Origin: Flavihumibacter sp. ZG627
Lineage (GTDB): Bacteria > Bacteroidota > Bacteroidia > Chitinophagales > Chitinophagaceae
Length of the DNA stretch: 64,000 nucleotides
Direction of reading: 5' to 3'
Assembly (NCBI RefSeq): GCF_000814325.1
Contig: NZ_JPHF01000011.1
Span: 1 to 64,000, forward strand
The notes under the pieces were generated by a model. That model was given only the letters and a program-made list of their open reading frames with translations, searched no databases and had not been told where the DNA came from. A program made the translations under genes and the position numbers. This document shows, piece by piece, positions 31,524 to 41,143 of the stretch. Each line of letters begins with the position of its first letter. The first letter of the stretch is position 1.

Positions 31524-34082
31524 TTAAAGCCTTTCGGAGAGGAACTGATCAAGTTCTGATTCTGTTTTAATGATCACTTCCCTTGCTTTGCTTCCCAGGT
31601 TAGGCCCCACCACGCCGGCAGCTTCAAGCTGGTCCATCAGTCTCCCCGCCCGGTTATAACCCAGTTTCATACGTCTTTGCAGCAGGGATGTTGATCCCAC
31701 CTGGTTGGAAACGATCAAACGGGCGGCTTCCTCAAAAAGCGGGTCTTTATCGCCAAGGTCAAAATCCTTTCCTTCGAGGTCTTTTTCATCAACATATTCA
31801 GGAAGCAGAAAAGCCTGGGGGTAACCACGCTGATCGCCGATGAATTCAGTAACACCTTCCACCTCTGGTGTATCGACGAAGGCACATTGCAGACGCGTGA
31901 GTTCACCATTATAGGAGATCAGCATATCCCCCTTCCCTATCAGTTGTTCAGCACCCCCGGCATCGAGAATGGTTCGGCTGTCAATTTTGGAAGAAACTTT
32001 GAATGCGATACGTGCCGGGAAGTTTGCCTTGATAGTTCCGGTAATTATATTTACCGAAGGTCTTTGCGTGGCTATTATCAGGTGTATACCTACTGCACGG
32101 GCAAGCTGTGCAAGTCGGGCTATTGGCATTTCTACTTCTTTCCCCGCCGTCATAATAAGATCAGCGAACTCATCTATCACCAGCACAATAAAGGGAAGGA
32201 ATTGGTGTCCTTTCTGCGGATTGAGTTTGCGCTTAACAAACTTCTCATTGTATTCCTTGATGTTGCGGGTACCGGCTTCCTTTAAAAGATCATAGCGGTT
32301 ATCCATTTCAATACAAAGTGCATTGAGGGTATTGATCACCTTTTTTGTATCGGTGATGATAGCCTCTTCCTCTCCCGGTAATTTAGCCAGGAAGTGACGT
32401 TCGATGGTTCGGTACAGGCTCAGTTCCACTTTCTTTGGATCCACCAGTACAAACTTCAGTTGGGAAGGATGTTTTTTGTAAAGAAGGGAAACAAGAATGG
32501 CGTTTAGTCCAACTGATTTACCCTGGCCCGTTGCCCCTGCCATCAGCAGGTGCGGCATGGCGGCGAGGTCAACAATAAAATTCTCATTGTCGATCTTCTT
32601 GCCGATAGCGATAGGGAGACTGAAATTGGCGTTCTGGAATTTATCAGAGTTAAGCAGGGTCTTCATGCTCACTACTGTTTTCTTCACATTGGGCACTTCG
32701 ATACCGATTGTGCCTTTCCCGGGGATGGGCGCAATGATACGGATACCAAGCGCTGCAAGGCTAAGGGCTATATCATCTTCAAGGTTCTTGATCCTTGATA
32801 TGCGCACCCCTGCTGCCGGAACTATTTCATATAAGGTTACGGTTGGTCCAACCGTGGCACTGATCTTCTGGATATGGATATCATAGTTTTTCAGTGTTGT
32901 GATAATCTGGTTCTTATTGGTTTCCAGTTCGGCAGGGTCCTGCACTATTTTTTCACTACCATGGGTTTCCAGCAGATCCATGCCCGGATATTTATAGTCC
33001 CTGAGGTCGAGGGTAGGTTCATAAGGAGGAAGTTCAGGGATCTTTTCATTGATCTCTTCTTCAATAGTCCCTTCCGGAATTGCTTTGATTTCAAGCTCAA
33101 GATCACTAACAGGAACTTGAGCAACCTGAGGAACCTGAGGACGAATTGGTGGCGAAGGCATTTCAACATAGGCATGCACATCTTCCTCTATTTTCGGCTC
33201 TTGTTCTGGAACCGGTATTGTTTCATCTTCTTCTACCTGGTCCTGCAATTCAAAATCGTTAGATTCTTTTTCGATAACCTCCAGAGGAATAGATGTTATG
33301 GGATCGGGTGGCGGAATAACTACTATACCACCATCATTTTTTTTCAGTCCATTTTTCTTAGCGAGCTTTTCTTCAATAAATAGTCGTGGTTCATTAACCT
33401 CTTCTTTGTTGCCGGTTAGATCAGGAGCGGGATCGTTATTTTTACGAAGAGGATTTGCCGGTATTTTTGGAACTGAAAATACCGGGTTGAATCTCCAGAT
33501 GAAGTAGGCAACCCCGGCTGCCAGTAATATAGCTGCGGTACCAATGGTGCCGAGGAATTTTGTCATCCAGTCGCTCACCATGGCACCCACTGCACCACCC
33601 CATGGAAATGCGCTTGCACCAAAGAAAAAGGCAAGGGCAACACTGAAATATATCAACCCCACCAAAACATATCTCATATTGCGGGTGAGGCGAAATATTT
33701 TCCGCTCAAAGAGGAGATTGGCTCCGCTAACAAAAAAAAGGCTGCAGAGAAAATAAGATGCAATTCCAAATCCTTTGTAAAAGAAAAAATGTGATACCCA
33801 GGCGCCCAGGCGACCCAGCAGATTAGAAACCCTGATATTATCAGCAAACAGAAATTCACTCCCACCTTTGAACACCTTATCCTGGTCTTCCTGCCAGGTA
33901 AACAGATAGGAAGTGAAGGCAATGAATAGAAATATGGCCAGCAATAACAATATGGCACCGGTGATCTTCAGGGTGCGTTCGTCTTTGACCAGTGACTTCA
34001 TTTCCACCTTCTCCTCCTTATCCTGCCGGAGGTCAACAGTATCGGGTAATGGTTTTTTCTTGGACTTCAGCTTATTTGCCAT
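31524..34082 (-). CDS. ftsK: DNA translocase FtsK/SpoIIIE
   Basis: The 852-residue protein has about four membrane spans in the first 200 residues (near 41-61, 104-124, 138-155 and 178-195). A charged, proline-rich linker (about 205-330) is followed by a RecA-like motor with Walker A GATGQGKS near 516-523 and Walker B VLVIDEFADL. A C-terminal winged-helix gamma domain (QRRMKLGYNRAGRLMDQLEAAGVVG) completes it. It pumps DNA at the division septum and assists chromosome dimer resolution. The ATG at 34082 is preferred over a GTG at 34088. A TATATTTG box lies only 5 nt upstream, suggesting a leaderless or nearly leaderless transcript. Confidence 0.96.
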   Translation of the reverse strand: MANKLKSKKKPLPDTVDLRQDKEEKVEMKSLVKDERTLKITGAILLLLAIFLFIAFTSYLFTWQEDQDKVFKGGSEFLFADNIRVSNLLGRLGAWVSHFFFYKGFGIASYFLCSLFFVSGANLLFERKIFRLTRNMRYVLVGLIYFSVALAFFFGASAFPWGGAVGAMVSDWMTKFLGTIGTAAILLAAGVAYFIWRFNPVFSVPKIPANPLRKNNDPAPDLTGNKEEVNEPRLFIEEKLAKKNGLKKNDGGIVVIPPPDPITSIPLEVIEKESNDFELQDQVEEDETIPVPEQEPKIEEDVHAYVEMPSPPIRPQVPQVAQVPVSDLELEIKAIPEGTIEEEINEKIPELPPYEPTLDLRDYKYPGMDLLETHGSEKIVQDPAELETNKNQIITTLKNYDIHIQKISATVGPTVTLYEIVPAAGVRISRIKNLEDDIALSLAALGIRIIAPIPGKGTIGIEVPNVKKTVVSMKTLLNSDKFQNANFSLPIAIGKKIDNENFIVDLAAMPHLLMAGATGQGKSVGLNAILVSLLYKKHPSQLKFVLVDPKKVELSLYRTIERHFLAKLPGEEEAIITDTKKVINTLNALCIEMDNRYDLLKEAGTRNIKEYNEKFVKRKLNPQKGHQFLPFIVLVIDEFADLIMTAGKEVEMPIARLAQLARAVGIHLIIATQRPSVNIITGTIKANFPARIAFKVSSKIDSRTILDAGGAEQLIGKGDMLISYNGELTRLQCAFVDTPEVEGVTEFIGDQRGYPQAFLLPEYVDEKDLEGKDFDLGDKDPLFEEAARLIVSNQVGSTSLLQRRMKLGYNRAGRLMDQLEAAGVVGPNLGSKAREVIIKTESELDQFLSERL

Positions 34083-34087
34083 AAACA

Positions 34088-34095
34088 CAAATATA
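34088..34095 (-). promoter_or_regulatory. -7 box TATATTTG close to ftsK start
   Basis: The reverse-strand TATATTTG lies only 5 nt before the ftsK ATG at 34082. A TTTTG occurs 16 nt further upstream. Transcription from it would start at or very near the ATG. Confidence 0.4.
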
Positions 34096-34157
34096 CATTG
34101 GCAGTAGGGTGCAAAAGAAATTGTATTTTGGGTTAGATTTTTAGATTAGCCTTACCG

Positions 34158-36104
34158 ATGCAAATTTCCTTGATGGTCCGATGCCTTATCCGGACAATTT
34201 TCATGATTTCAGCTATTCTAACCGGTGACCTGCTAAAGGCGCAGGATATAGTGCCCGTAGCAGAAACTATCCTTACCAGCATGATCAAACTGGCGGTTCC
34301 CATTGAAGGTGAGAGCAGGATCTATATTGACAGCTCTGATGGTTTGAGAAATAATCAACTCACAGGCTTACCCATCAACCAAACCATTGACCGAAGTTTT
34401 GCGAGTAAGATTCCCGCCAGAGATATCAATCGAAATTTTTACCTCCGTTTTCGTATTACAAATGATACTGATACCAGCACCAGACTATTTTTCCTTCCGG
34501 GGTTTTATTTCAGAGAAATAATATTGTATAAATTGATTGATAACGGGGAAGTATCAGATTCTTTACCAGCCATATCCGGACCTGGAAATGAAAATAATTT
34601 CAATCCAATTGTTGGCGAAATAAAGCTGAATAGTGGGGAATCAGCAACTTTTATAGCGCGACTGAAGTTTATCAAAACTACAGTAAACAATCTGAGGCCG
34701 ATGTTATCGCAGGATTTTTATCTTCCTTCCCTGATCGCATCCATTCAGAATGAACGCAGGATCAGTGCGATCATAACCTATCTCATTTGTGGTATTATGC
34801 TGATGATGATGATTTACTCATTAGCACAATTTTTTGCCAATCGTTCCATTGAGTTTATCTATTATGCTTCGTATGGCACTTTACTTGGGATAATGTTTTT
34901 TTTAAAGGCGGCTCTATACAAATATCCCACCGTGGAAAATTTCTTTTTTGAAAGTTATGCCGACTTTATGCTGCAGGCAACGGCAACCATTTTTTATTTT
35001 CTCTTTCTTATCAAATTTGTGAATGCAAGAGAAGATTTTCCGGCTCTTAATTTAGTACTGAAAGCCCTGCAATATTTAACTATTGCTGGGATGGCAATCT
35101 TTACCTACCTGAATTTTTTCACCAACAATTTTCCATTACAAAACCTTATTGAGAACCTCATTAAGTATTCCTGGTCATTCTGTACTGTTTTTGTGATTTC
35201 TTATTCTATCATTAACCGACAATCAATACTTCGCTACCTGGCAATCGGCCATTCGTTTCTCTTTGCAGGCGGGCTGCTTTCACTTTTTCTTATCAATAGT
35301 TCCCAGCGTTTCACTGACGCCCGGTCGGCCCTGATCAACGACTCCTTATTCTGGTATGAACTGGGAATTCTTTTTGAGCTGGTCTTTTTCCTGGTGGCAC
35401 TTTCGGTGAAGAATAAGCAGGATATTTCAGCAAGGGCGAGGGAAAAGGAACGTTTGCTGATGGATTATGAGAAAACTGCCATTGAGAATAAGATGGCCGT
35501 GCTGGCGGCAAAGCAGGAAGAACGAAACAGGATTTCCGCTGATATGCATGATGAACTGGGGTCTGGGGTAACGGCAATCCGTTTGTTAAGTGAGTTGGCG
35601 AAGACAAAAATGAAAGAGCCCATTCTACCTGAAATTGATAAAATTTCAAATTCAGCAAGTGAGCTGATCAGTAAAATGAACACCATTATCTGGACAATGA
35701 AAAGTTCAAATGATACGGTGGACAATATGATTGCCTATGTACGATCATATGCATATGAATTTCTTGACAATGCAGATATAACCTGCAAGGTGGACTATCC
35801 GGATAATATGCCTGCTGTTGAAATGAGCGGTGAGAAAAGACGAAATATTTTTTTGTGCATTAAGGAGTCACTCAACAATATCGTTAAACATGCCAATGCC
35901 ACTGTAGTCACCATTAGTTTCAGGCTTGGCCCTCATCTTGTGATCCAGATCCATGATAATGGTGTAGGAATAAATCCGGATAAGATAAGGGAGTTCAGCA
36001 GTGGTATGACGAATATGCGAAAGCGCATGGAAACCATTGACGGCTATTTTGGCATTCGCAGCAATGATGGCACCACCATCACCTTAAGTGTTCCGCTTCA
36101 ATAA
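34158..36104 (+). CDS. 7TM-DISM sensor histidine kinase (orphan)
   Basis: The 648-residue protein has an N-terminal signal/anchor and an extracellular 7TMR-DISM-type domain (about residues 50-195). About seven membrane helices follow (about 203-415), then a short coiled linker, a HisKA_3 dimerisation helix with phospho-acceptor His464 in ADMHDELGSG, and an HATPase domain (CIKESLNNIVKHA and DNGVGI...GMTNMRKRM). Such kinases normally signal to a LuxR/NarL-type regulator, but none is found in this window. The last 21 bp overlap the end of the convergent DUF423 gene. The ligand is unknown. Confidence 0.93.
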   Translation: MQISLMVRCLIRTIFMISAILTGDLLKAQDIVPVAETILTSMIKLAVPIEGESRIYIDSSDGLRNNQLTGLPINQTIDRSFASKIPARDINRNFYLRFRITNDTDTSTRLFFLPGFYFREIILYKLIDNGEVSDSLPAISGPGNENNFNPIVGEIKLNSGESATFIARLKFIKTTVNNLRPMLSQDFYLPSLIASIQNERRISAIITYLICGIMLMMMIYSLAQFFANRSIEFIYYASYGTLLGIMFFLKAALYKYPTVENFFFESYADFMLQATATIFYFLFLIKFVNAREDFPALNLVLKALQYLTIAGMAIFTYLNFFTNNFPLQNLIENLIKYSWSFCTVFVISYSIINRQSILRYLAIGHSFLFAGGLLSLFLINSSQRFTDARSALINDSLFWYELGILFELVFFLVALSVKNKQDISARAREKERLLMDYEKTAIENKMAVLAAKQEERNRISADMHDELGSGVTAIRLLSELAKTKMKEPILPEIDKISNSASELISKMNTIIWTMKSSNDTVDNMIAYVRSYAYEFLDNADITCKVDYPDNMPAVEMSGEKRRNIFLCIKESLNNIVKHANATVVTISFRLGPHLVIQIHDNGVGINPDKIREFSSGMTNMRKRMETIDGYFGIRSNDGTTITLSVPLQ

Positions 36105-36476
36105 TCCCCAGAAGAGAAATAACCAACCTGCAACAAGGAATAATCCACCAATCGGGGTGATAAGACCTATACTGGATAGTCCAACGGTATCGGTGGCTTT
36201 AAGTAAAGTAAGAAGATAAAGCGATCCGCTGAAAAGCAGCATGCCCACGAGAAAACATTGTGCGGCTCTTTTCATTGGCAGTACAGGGTAATGGATAGAT
36301 AATAGTCCAGTAGCCAATAGTGCAAATACATGGTACATATGATATCGCACACCAGTTTCGAAAGTGGACACAGATTCTGGAGGTACGAGTGATTTAAGTC
36401 CATGAGCTCCGAATGCGCCGAGAATAACTGCAAGGGCGCCGAGAATTGCTGCCGTTGAAAGGATGGATCTACTCAT
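36084..36476 (-). CDS. DUF423 small membrane protein
   Basis: The 130-residue protein has about four membrane helices and the DUF423/YgdD hallmarks LGAFGAHGLK near the N-terminus and TGVRYHMYH in the middle, followed by LFSGSLYLL and PIGGLFLVAGW. Members are inner-membrane proteins of unknown function conserved across bacteria. The start overlaps the end of aroK by 8 bp and the two are probably co-translated. The 3' end overlaps the convergent kinase gene. Confidence 0.9.
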   Translation of the reverse strand: MSRSILSTAAILGALAVILGAFGAHGLKSLVPPESVSTFETGVRYHMYHVFALLATGLLSIHYPVLPMKRAAQCFLVGMLLFSGSLYLLTLLKATDTVGLSSIGLITPIGGLFLVAGWLFLFWGLLKRNT

Positions 36477-36975
36477 TTTCTACTGCCTCCTGAATTTGTT
36501 TTAGTGAAAGTGTTTCTTCAGGCAAAGACAAATGCGCCTGTTCATAATAAAGTTTACGGTCATGCAGTTTTTTCATGATGAAGGCCTTCATGTCTTCATC
36601 GGGAATATCACTAAGCAATGGGCGATGTTTTTTTTCTTTCAGCAAGCGTTCAATCAATACATCAGCTGCGGTGTTCAGCCATATTACCTTACCATTTGAT
36701 TTCATGTAATCGATATTGCCAAAGAAACAGGGAGTGCCCCCTCCGCAGGAAATGATAAAGTTTTCGTGAGAAGCGGTGAGATCATGCAACATCTCTTTTT
36801 CGATTCCCCTGAAATATTCTTCACCCTTTTCCATGAATATATCCGTGACAGGTTTATTCTCCTGTTGTACGATCATATCATCGAGGTCAAAAAAGGGAAG
36901 CTTCATACTTTCAGAAAGTTTGCGGCCCCAGAATGATTTGCCGCTTCCCATAAATCCTATCAGGTAGATCTTCAT
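36469..36975 (-). CDS. aroK: Shikimate kinase
   Basis: The 168-residue protein starts IYLIGFMGSGKSFWGRKL, with a P-loop at about residues 7-15. It has the shikimate-binding FFDLDDMI (Asp33-type), GEEYFRGIEKEML with the key Arg, SCGGGTPC and a lid with KHRPLL. It phosphorylates shikimate in the fifth step of aromatic amino-acid synthesis. It lies 24 bp downstream of the acyl-CoA dehydrogenase gene on the same strand. Confidence 0.95.
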   Translation of the reverse strand: MKIYLIGFMGSGKSFWGRKLSESMKLPFFDLDDMIVQQENKPVTDIFMEKGEEYFRGIEKEMLHDLTASHENFIISCGGGTPCFFGNIDYMKSNGKVIWLNTAADVLIERLLKEKKHRPLLSDIPDEDMKAFIMKKLHDRKLYYEQAHLSLPEETLSLKQIQEAVENE

Positions 36976-36999
36976 AATAAATATTTGTTGCCAACCCTA

Positions 37000-38178
37000 T
37001 CAGGTGAAGGCATTCATTCCGGTTACATCCATACCCGTAATCAGGAGATGAATGTCGTGCGTACCTTCATAAGTGATCACGCTTTCAATATTCATCATAT
37101 GCCTCATCACGGGATATTCGCCTGTTATGCCCATGCCACCAAGCATCTGCCTTGCATCACGGCAAACATTATGCGCAACTTCGCAGCCGTTTCGCTTTGC
37201 CATGCTAACCTGTGCGGGGGTCACTTTTCCCTCGTTCATCAGTACTGCAACACGCCAGTTCAATAATTGGGCCTTACTGATTTCAGTGATCATTTCAGCC
37301 AGTTTCTTTTGCTGAAGCTGGAAACCGCCGATGGGACGATCGAACTGAATTCTTTCTTTAGAATAACGCAGGGCGGTATCATAGCAATCCATTGCTGCAC
37401 CAATTGTGCCCCAGGCTATTCCGAAACGAGCCTTTGTAAGGCAACTAAGCGGACCGCGCATTGATTTTACATTCGGAAAGATATTTTCTTTAGGGACCTT
37501 CACATTATCGAAAACCAACTCACCTGTTGCGGAGGCACGAAGGCTCCACTTGCCTTTGGTGGTTGGTGTGTTGAAACCTTCCATACCACGTTCTACGATC
37601 ATGCCCCTGATATTACCTTCTTCATCTTTTGCCCATACAACTGCAACCTGTGCGAAGGGTGCATTACTGATCCACATTTTTGCGCCATTCAGGATAACAT
37701 GATCACCCGCATCTTTGATATTGGTGAGCATACCAGCCGGATTACTTCCATGATCTGGTTCGGTGAGGCCAAAGCAACCCAACCATTCTCCACTGGCAAG
37801 TTTAGGAAGGAATTTCCGCCGTTGTTCTTCACTGCCAAATTCGTAGATAGGGTACATCACCAGTGAGCCCTGTACTGATGCTGTTGAGCGGACGCCACTG
37901 TCTCCTCTTTCCAGTTCCTGCATCATGAGTCCGTAGGAAATATAATCAAGTCCGCCGCCGCCATATTCTGCAGGGATGGTGGGACCAAATACGCCGAGCT
38001 CACCCATTTGTTTAACGATCTGCTGGGGAAATTCTGCTCGCTGGGCATAATCCTCGATGATGGGCGAGATCTCCTGCTTTACATAATTTCTCACCGCATC
38101 GCGTACCATCAGGTGTTCTTCTGTTAAGAGGTCGTCTAACTTTAAATAATCGGGACTTTGAAATTGATCCTGGGCCAT
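37000..38178 (-). CDS. Acyl-CoA dehydrogenase, glutaryl-CoA dehydrogenase type
   Basis: The 392-residue flavoprotein has the family blocks GCFGLTEPDHGSNPAGM and WISNAPFAQVAVVWAK, and a C-terminal DARQMLGGMGITGEYPVMRHMMNIESVITYEGTHDIH region. The catalytic Glu in TYEGTHD and the DxRxMLGGxGIxxEYxVxRHxxNxE series match glutaryl-CoA dehydrogenases, which oxidise and decarboxylate glutaryl-CoA from lysine and tryptophan breakdown. The ATG at 38178 is used; the frame extends to a TTG at 38223. Kynureninase lies nearby, consistent with tryptophan catabolism. A related acyl-CoA dehydrogenase with other specificity is possible. Confidence 0.88.
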   Translation of the reverse strand: MAQDQFQSPDYLKLDDLLTEEHLMVRDAVRNYVKQEISPIIEDYAQRAEFPQQIVKQMGELGVFGPTIPAEYGGGGLDYISYGLMMQELERGDSGVRSTASVQGSLVMYPIYEFGSEEQRRKFLPKLASGEWLGCFGLTEPDHGSNPAGMLTNIKDAGDHVILNGAKMWISNAPFAQVAVVWAKDEEGNIRGMIVERGMEGFNTPTTKGKWSLRASATGELVFDNVKVPKENIFPNVKSMRGPLSCLTKARFGIAWGTIGAAMDCYDTALRYSKERIQFDRPIGGFQLQQKKLAEMITEISKAQLLNWRVAVLMNEGKVTPAQVSMAKRNGCEVAHNVCRDARQMLGGMGITGEYPVMRHMMNIESVITYEGTHDIHLLITGMDVTGMNAFT

Positions 38179-38240
38179 GGCTTCTTGAATTTTGGAATTG
38201 CTAAAGTAGGAAAAAGCGATCAAGTGTGTGGAACTGGCAT

Positions 38241-39041
38241 TTATAAGTAGGAAGCCATTTCGTGTTGGTATTGGGAGGCTATGGCGGCAGCTTCTACAGC
38301 ATAATCTTCCTTTTCAGAAGCATAGATGATAGCCCTGCTTGCATTAACGAGGAGGCCACAATCAGGGTTCATTGCTTTCTCCGATATTTCTTTCAGGCTG
38401 CCGCCCTGGGCCCCTACCCCGGGAACCAGGAAAAAATGATCGGGAAGAATTTTGCGGATATTGGTAAAAGCATCGGCTTTCGTTGCGCCAACTACAAACA
38501 TCAGGTTTGAAGGGTTTCCCCAACCTGAAACGGTACGTAAAACTTTTTCGTAGAGGAATTCATCATCCATTTTCTGCAGTTCAAAATCCTTTGCGCCGAT
38601 ATTGGATGTTAATCCCAGCACGATGGTCCATTTATCTGAATATTCAAGGAAGGGCTTAACGCTATCCGAGCCCATATAGGGTGCAACTGTAATAGCATCA
38701 AAAGGTAGTGATTCAAAAAATGCTTTGGCATACTGTGAGCTCGTGTTACCGATATCCCCCCTTTTAGCATCAGCGATGGTGAGATGGGAATCACCAATAT
38801 AATGAACGGTTTCTTCCATGGCGGCCCATCCCTTCAATCCCATTGCTTCATAGAATGCAGTATTGATCTTATAACTGATGCAAAATTCACGGGTAGCATC
38901 AATGATTGCTTTATTGAAAGCAACAATGGCATCGGGACGTTTCTGAAGGTGAGCGGGGATCTTTGAGAGGTCGGTATCGAGACCTACACAGAGATATGAC
39001 TTTTTACTCTTTATCTGTTCAATGAGTTGAGCGCGGTTCAT
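38241..39041 (-). CDS. pyrF: Orotidine 5'-phosphate decarboxylase (type 2)
   Basis: The 266-residue protein has the OMP-decarboxylase signature ADAKRGDIGNTS, whose Asp-x-Lys-x-x-Asp carries the catalytic network. CVGLDTDLSKIP at the N-terminus and VAPYMGSDSVKPFL and VPGVGAQGGS later match the longer type 2 form. It makes UMP from OMP in pyrimidine synthesis. The frame is open far upstream, but the ATG at 39041 (MNRAQLIEQIK) gives the normal length. Kynureninase ends 19 bp upstream on the same strand. Confidence 0.95.
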   Translation of the reverse strand: MNRAQLIEQIKSKKSYLCVGLDTDLSKIPAHLQKRPDAIVAFNKAIIDATREFCISYKINTAFYEAMGLKGWAAMEETVHYIGDSHLTIADAKRGDIGNTSSQYAKAFFESLPFDAITVAPYMGSDSVKPFLEYSDKWTIVLGLTSNIGAKDFELQKMDDEFLYEKVLRTVSGWGNPSNLMFVVGATKADAFTNIRKILPDHFFLVPGVGAQGGSLKEISEKAMNPDCGLLVNASRAIIYASEKEDYAVEAAAIASQYQHEMASYL

Positions 39042-39060
39042 GAGCGTGAAGGTAATCAGG

Positions 39061-40344
39061 TTAAATAGTTGAACGAAGAATTTCTGCAAAATGCCACACT
39101 TCTTCAAACTTATTATAGAGGGGAACGGGGGCAACCCTGATAACGTTGGGCTCACGCCAGTCGGCATATACGCCTTCCCTTGAAAGTTTCCCGAAGATCT
39201 CCTTTCCATTTTTGTGCATGAGCATTGAGATCTGGCAACCTTTTTCATTATGGGATGATGGAGTTATTACTTCTATCATGGATGAGGATGACTTATTAAT
39301 ATCGTCAAGTAAAAAAAGCAGGTAATCGCTAAGTAGCTGACCTTTTTGATAAACTGCTGCAAAGCCTGCCTCCTCAAATATTTCGAGTGAGGCACGCATA
39401 GAGGCCATCATTATTGGAGATGGCGTACTTAGCTGCCAACCTTCGGCAGACCGCATAGGAACAAAACCTTTCTTCATCAGGAAGCGGGTCTCTTTTTCAT
39501 AGCCCCACCATCCTGCAAAACGATGAATGTTTTGGTCGTTATGGTATCGTTCATGGATATACGCTGCACCCACTGCACCCGGACCCGCATTGAGGTACTT
39601 ATATGAACACCAGCAGGCGAAGTCAACATTCCATTGATGCAGATGAAGCATTACATTTCCCGCGGCATGGGCGAGATCGAATCCTGCTTTGGCACCAACT
39701 GAATGGGCTGCATCCGTTATGGATGCCATGTCAAAAAGCTGCCCGGTATAATAATTGATGCCACCCCATAATACGAGGGCGAGATCATTACCCGTTTGGT
39801 GAATCATCGAAATAATGTCCTCATTTCTTATAATATGCTCACCTTCGCGGGGGCCAACTTCAATAAGAATATCATCCGGATCCAATCCCAGCGCCTTCAG
39901 ATGCGATTCAAACATATACTGATCAGAAGGAAATGCTTTTGCTTCGCAGATGATCTTTCTTTTCTGCCCCTCCGGACGATAAAAGCTCACCATCATCAGG
40001 TGCAGGTTAACGGTGAGCTGGTTCATCACCACGATCTCTTGTGGAAGCGTTCCAAGGATATTTGACAATGGTTTGACCAGGTGCCCATGATAATTGATCC
40101 AGGGGTCGTCGCCCATAAAAAAACTTTCTACTCCATGGCGGCTCCACTGTTGCATCACTTTGTCAATGTAGGAAGCTGTTCGTTTTGGTTGCAGGCCAAG
40201 CGAATTACCGAGGAAATAGATCTGTTCTCTTCCATTTTCAACCGGAATGATAAAGGATGATCTGGCAGCTCTTAAGGGATCGGCTGCATCCAGTGTGCGT
40301 GCAAATTCGAGGGAATTATTCAAGGCGGTTGATTTTAGGTTCAT
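39061..40344 (-). CDS. kynU: Kynureninase
   Basis: The 427-residue PLP enzyme has the kynureninase signatures YFLGNSLGLQPK near residue 43, WINYHGHL, NQLTVNLHLMM, cofactor lysine Lys249 in CWCSYKYLNAGPG and Asp223 in AGFDLAHAAGN. WQLSTPSPIMM lies in the small domain. It cleaves kynurenine or 3-hydroxykynurenine to anthranilate or 3-hydroxyanthranilate plus alanine. The gene starts 3 bp after an SDR stop, so it is part of the reverse-strand row glycerophosphodiesterase-SDR-kynU-pyrF. No kynurenine monooxygenase or tryptophan dioxygenase is in view. Confidence 0.95.
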   Translation of the reverse strand: MNLKSTALNNSLEFARTLDAADPLRAARSSFIIPVENGREQIYFLGNSLGLQPKRTASYIDKVMQQWSRHGVESFFMGDDPWINYHGHLVKPLSNILGTLPQEIVVMNQLTVNLHLMMVSFYRPEGQKRKIICEAKAFPSDQYMFESHLKALGLDPDDILIEVGPREGEHIIRNEDIISMIHQTGNDLALVLWGGINYYTGQLFDMASITDAAHSVGAKAGFDLAHAAGNVMLHLHQWNVDFACWCSYKYLNAGPGAVGAAYIHERYHNDQNIHRFAGWWGYEKETRFLMKKGFVPMRSAEGWQLSTPSPIMMASMRASLEIFEEAGFAAVYQKGQLLSDYLLFLLDDINKSSSSMIEVITPSSHNEKGCQISMLMHKNGKEIFGKLSREGVYADWREPNVIRVAPVPLYNKFEEVWHFAEILRSTI

Positions 40345-40346
40345 GC

Positions 40347-41132
40347 TTAAATAGTTCCTGTTCTTCCGCCATCTACCGGTATGCTGGTTCCATTCACATA
40401 AGCTGCGGCAGGTGACGCGAGGAAAGCAACAACAGCAGCGATCTCACTGGCGGATCCGAAGCGTTTTGCCGGCACTTCTGCAGCCATGGCAGCGGATTGC
40501 TCCTCAACCGAAATACCTTTATTTGAAGCCAGCGTATTTGCCAGGCTCTCGAGCCTGGCAGTACTTGTAAAACCGGGCAATACATTGTTCACAGTGATTC
40601 CGAAACCACCCAGTTCATTGGCCAGCGTTTTGGCCCAGGAAGCTACTGCTCCTCTGGTGGTATTAGATACGCCGAGATTATTCAGCGGGATCTTAACCGA
40701 GGTAGAAATAATATTGATGATACGTCCATAACCTTCCAACTTCATTGCAGGTACTACAGCCTGCACCAATATCTGGTTGGCCACCAGGTGTTGCGTAAAG
40801 GCGGTAATAAATGCATCCGGCTCTGCATTTATAATAGGCCCTGCTGCTGGTCCGCCAGTATTATTAACCAGTATGGTTATGTGCTTTTCAGAAACGATTT
40901 TCCGGATGGCATTGCGGATGGAAGAAGGATCAGCAAAATCAGCTACAGCATAGGAATGTTGCTGGCTTTCTGAAGATGGTAGTTGAGCAACAATCTCCCG
41001 GAGTTTTGCTTCATTGCGGGCAAGCAGTATGCAATTAGCACCAAGCGCAGCAAGTTCCAGGGCTGATGCCAGCCCAATACCCTGGGTACTACCACAAACC
41101 AGTGCCGTCCTACCTCTTAATGAAAGATCCAT
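40347..41132 (-). CDS. Atypical short-chain dehydrogenase/reductase without YxxxK
   Basis: The 261-residue protein has the nucleotide-binding GSTQGIG motif (residues 14-20), NNTGGPAAG, and a C-terminal AAAYVNGTSIPVDGG typical of SDRs. The catalytic Tyr-x3-Lys is missing: the expected positions hold Ser156 and Arg160 (VSNTTRGAV). This substitution defines a known atypical group with LSNxxRxGV instead of YxxxK, so the cofactor probably binds but the classical proton relay is absent. Function is unknown. It sits 2 bp before kynU and 11 bp after the glycerophosphodiesterase stop. Confidence 0.9.
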   Translation of the reverse strand: MDLSLRGRTALVCGSTQGIGLASALELAALGANCILLARNEAKLREIVAQLPSSESQQHSYAVADFADPSSIRNAIRKIVSEKHITILVNNTGGPAAGPIINAEPDAFITAFTQHLVANQILVQAVVPAMKLEGYGRIINIISTSVKIPLNNLGVSNTTRGAVASWAKTLANELGGFGITVNNVLPGFTSTARLESLANTLASNKGISVEEQSAAMAAEVPAKRFGSASEIAAVVAFLASPAAAYVNGTSIPVDGGRTGTI

Positions 41133-41143
41133 ATAGCATGATT

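Noticed and set aside
32874-33383. Long frame antisense to the ftsK linker
   Set aside because: Antisense shadow over the charged, proline-rich ftsK linker; Phe-rich translation is not credible.
39042-39248. N-terminal extension of pyrF by 69 residues
   Set aside because: The extension overlaps kynU and does not resemble OMP decarboxylases; the ATG at 39041 gives normal length.
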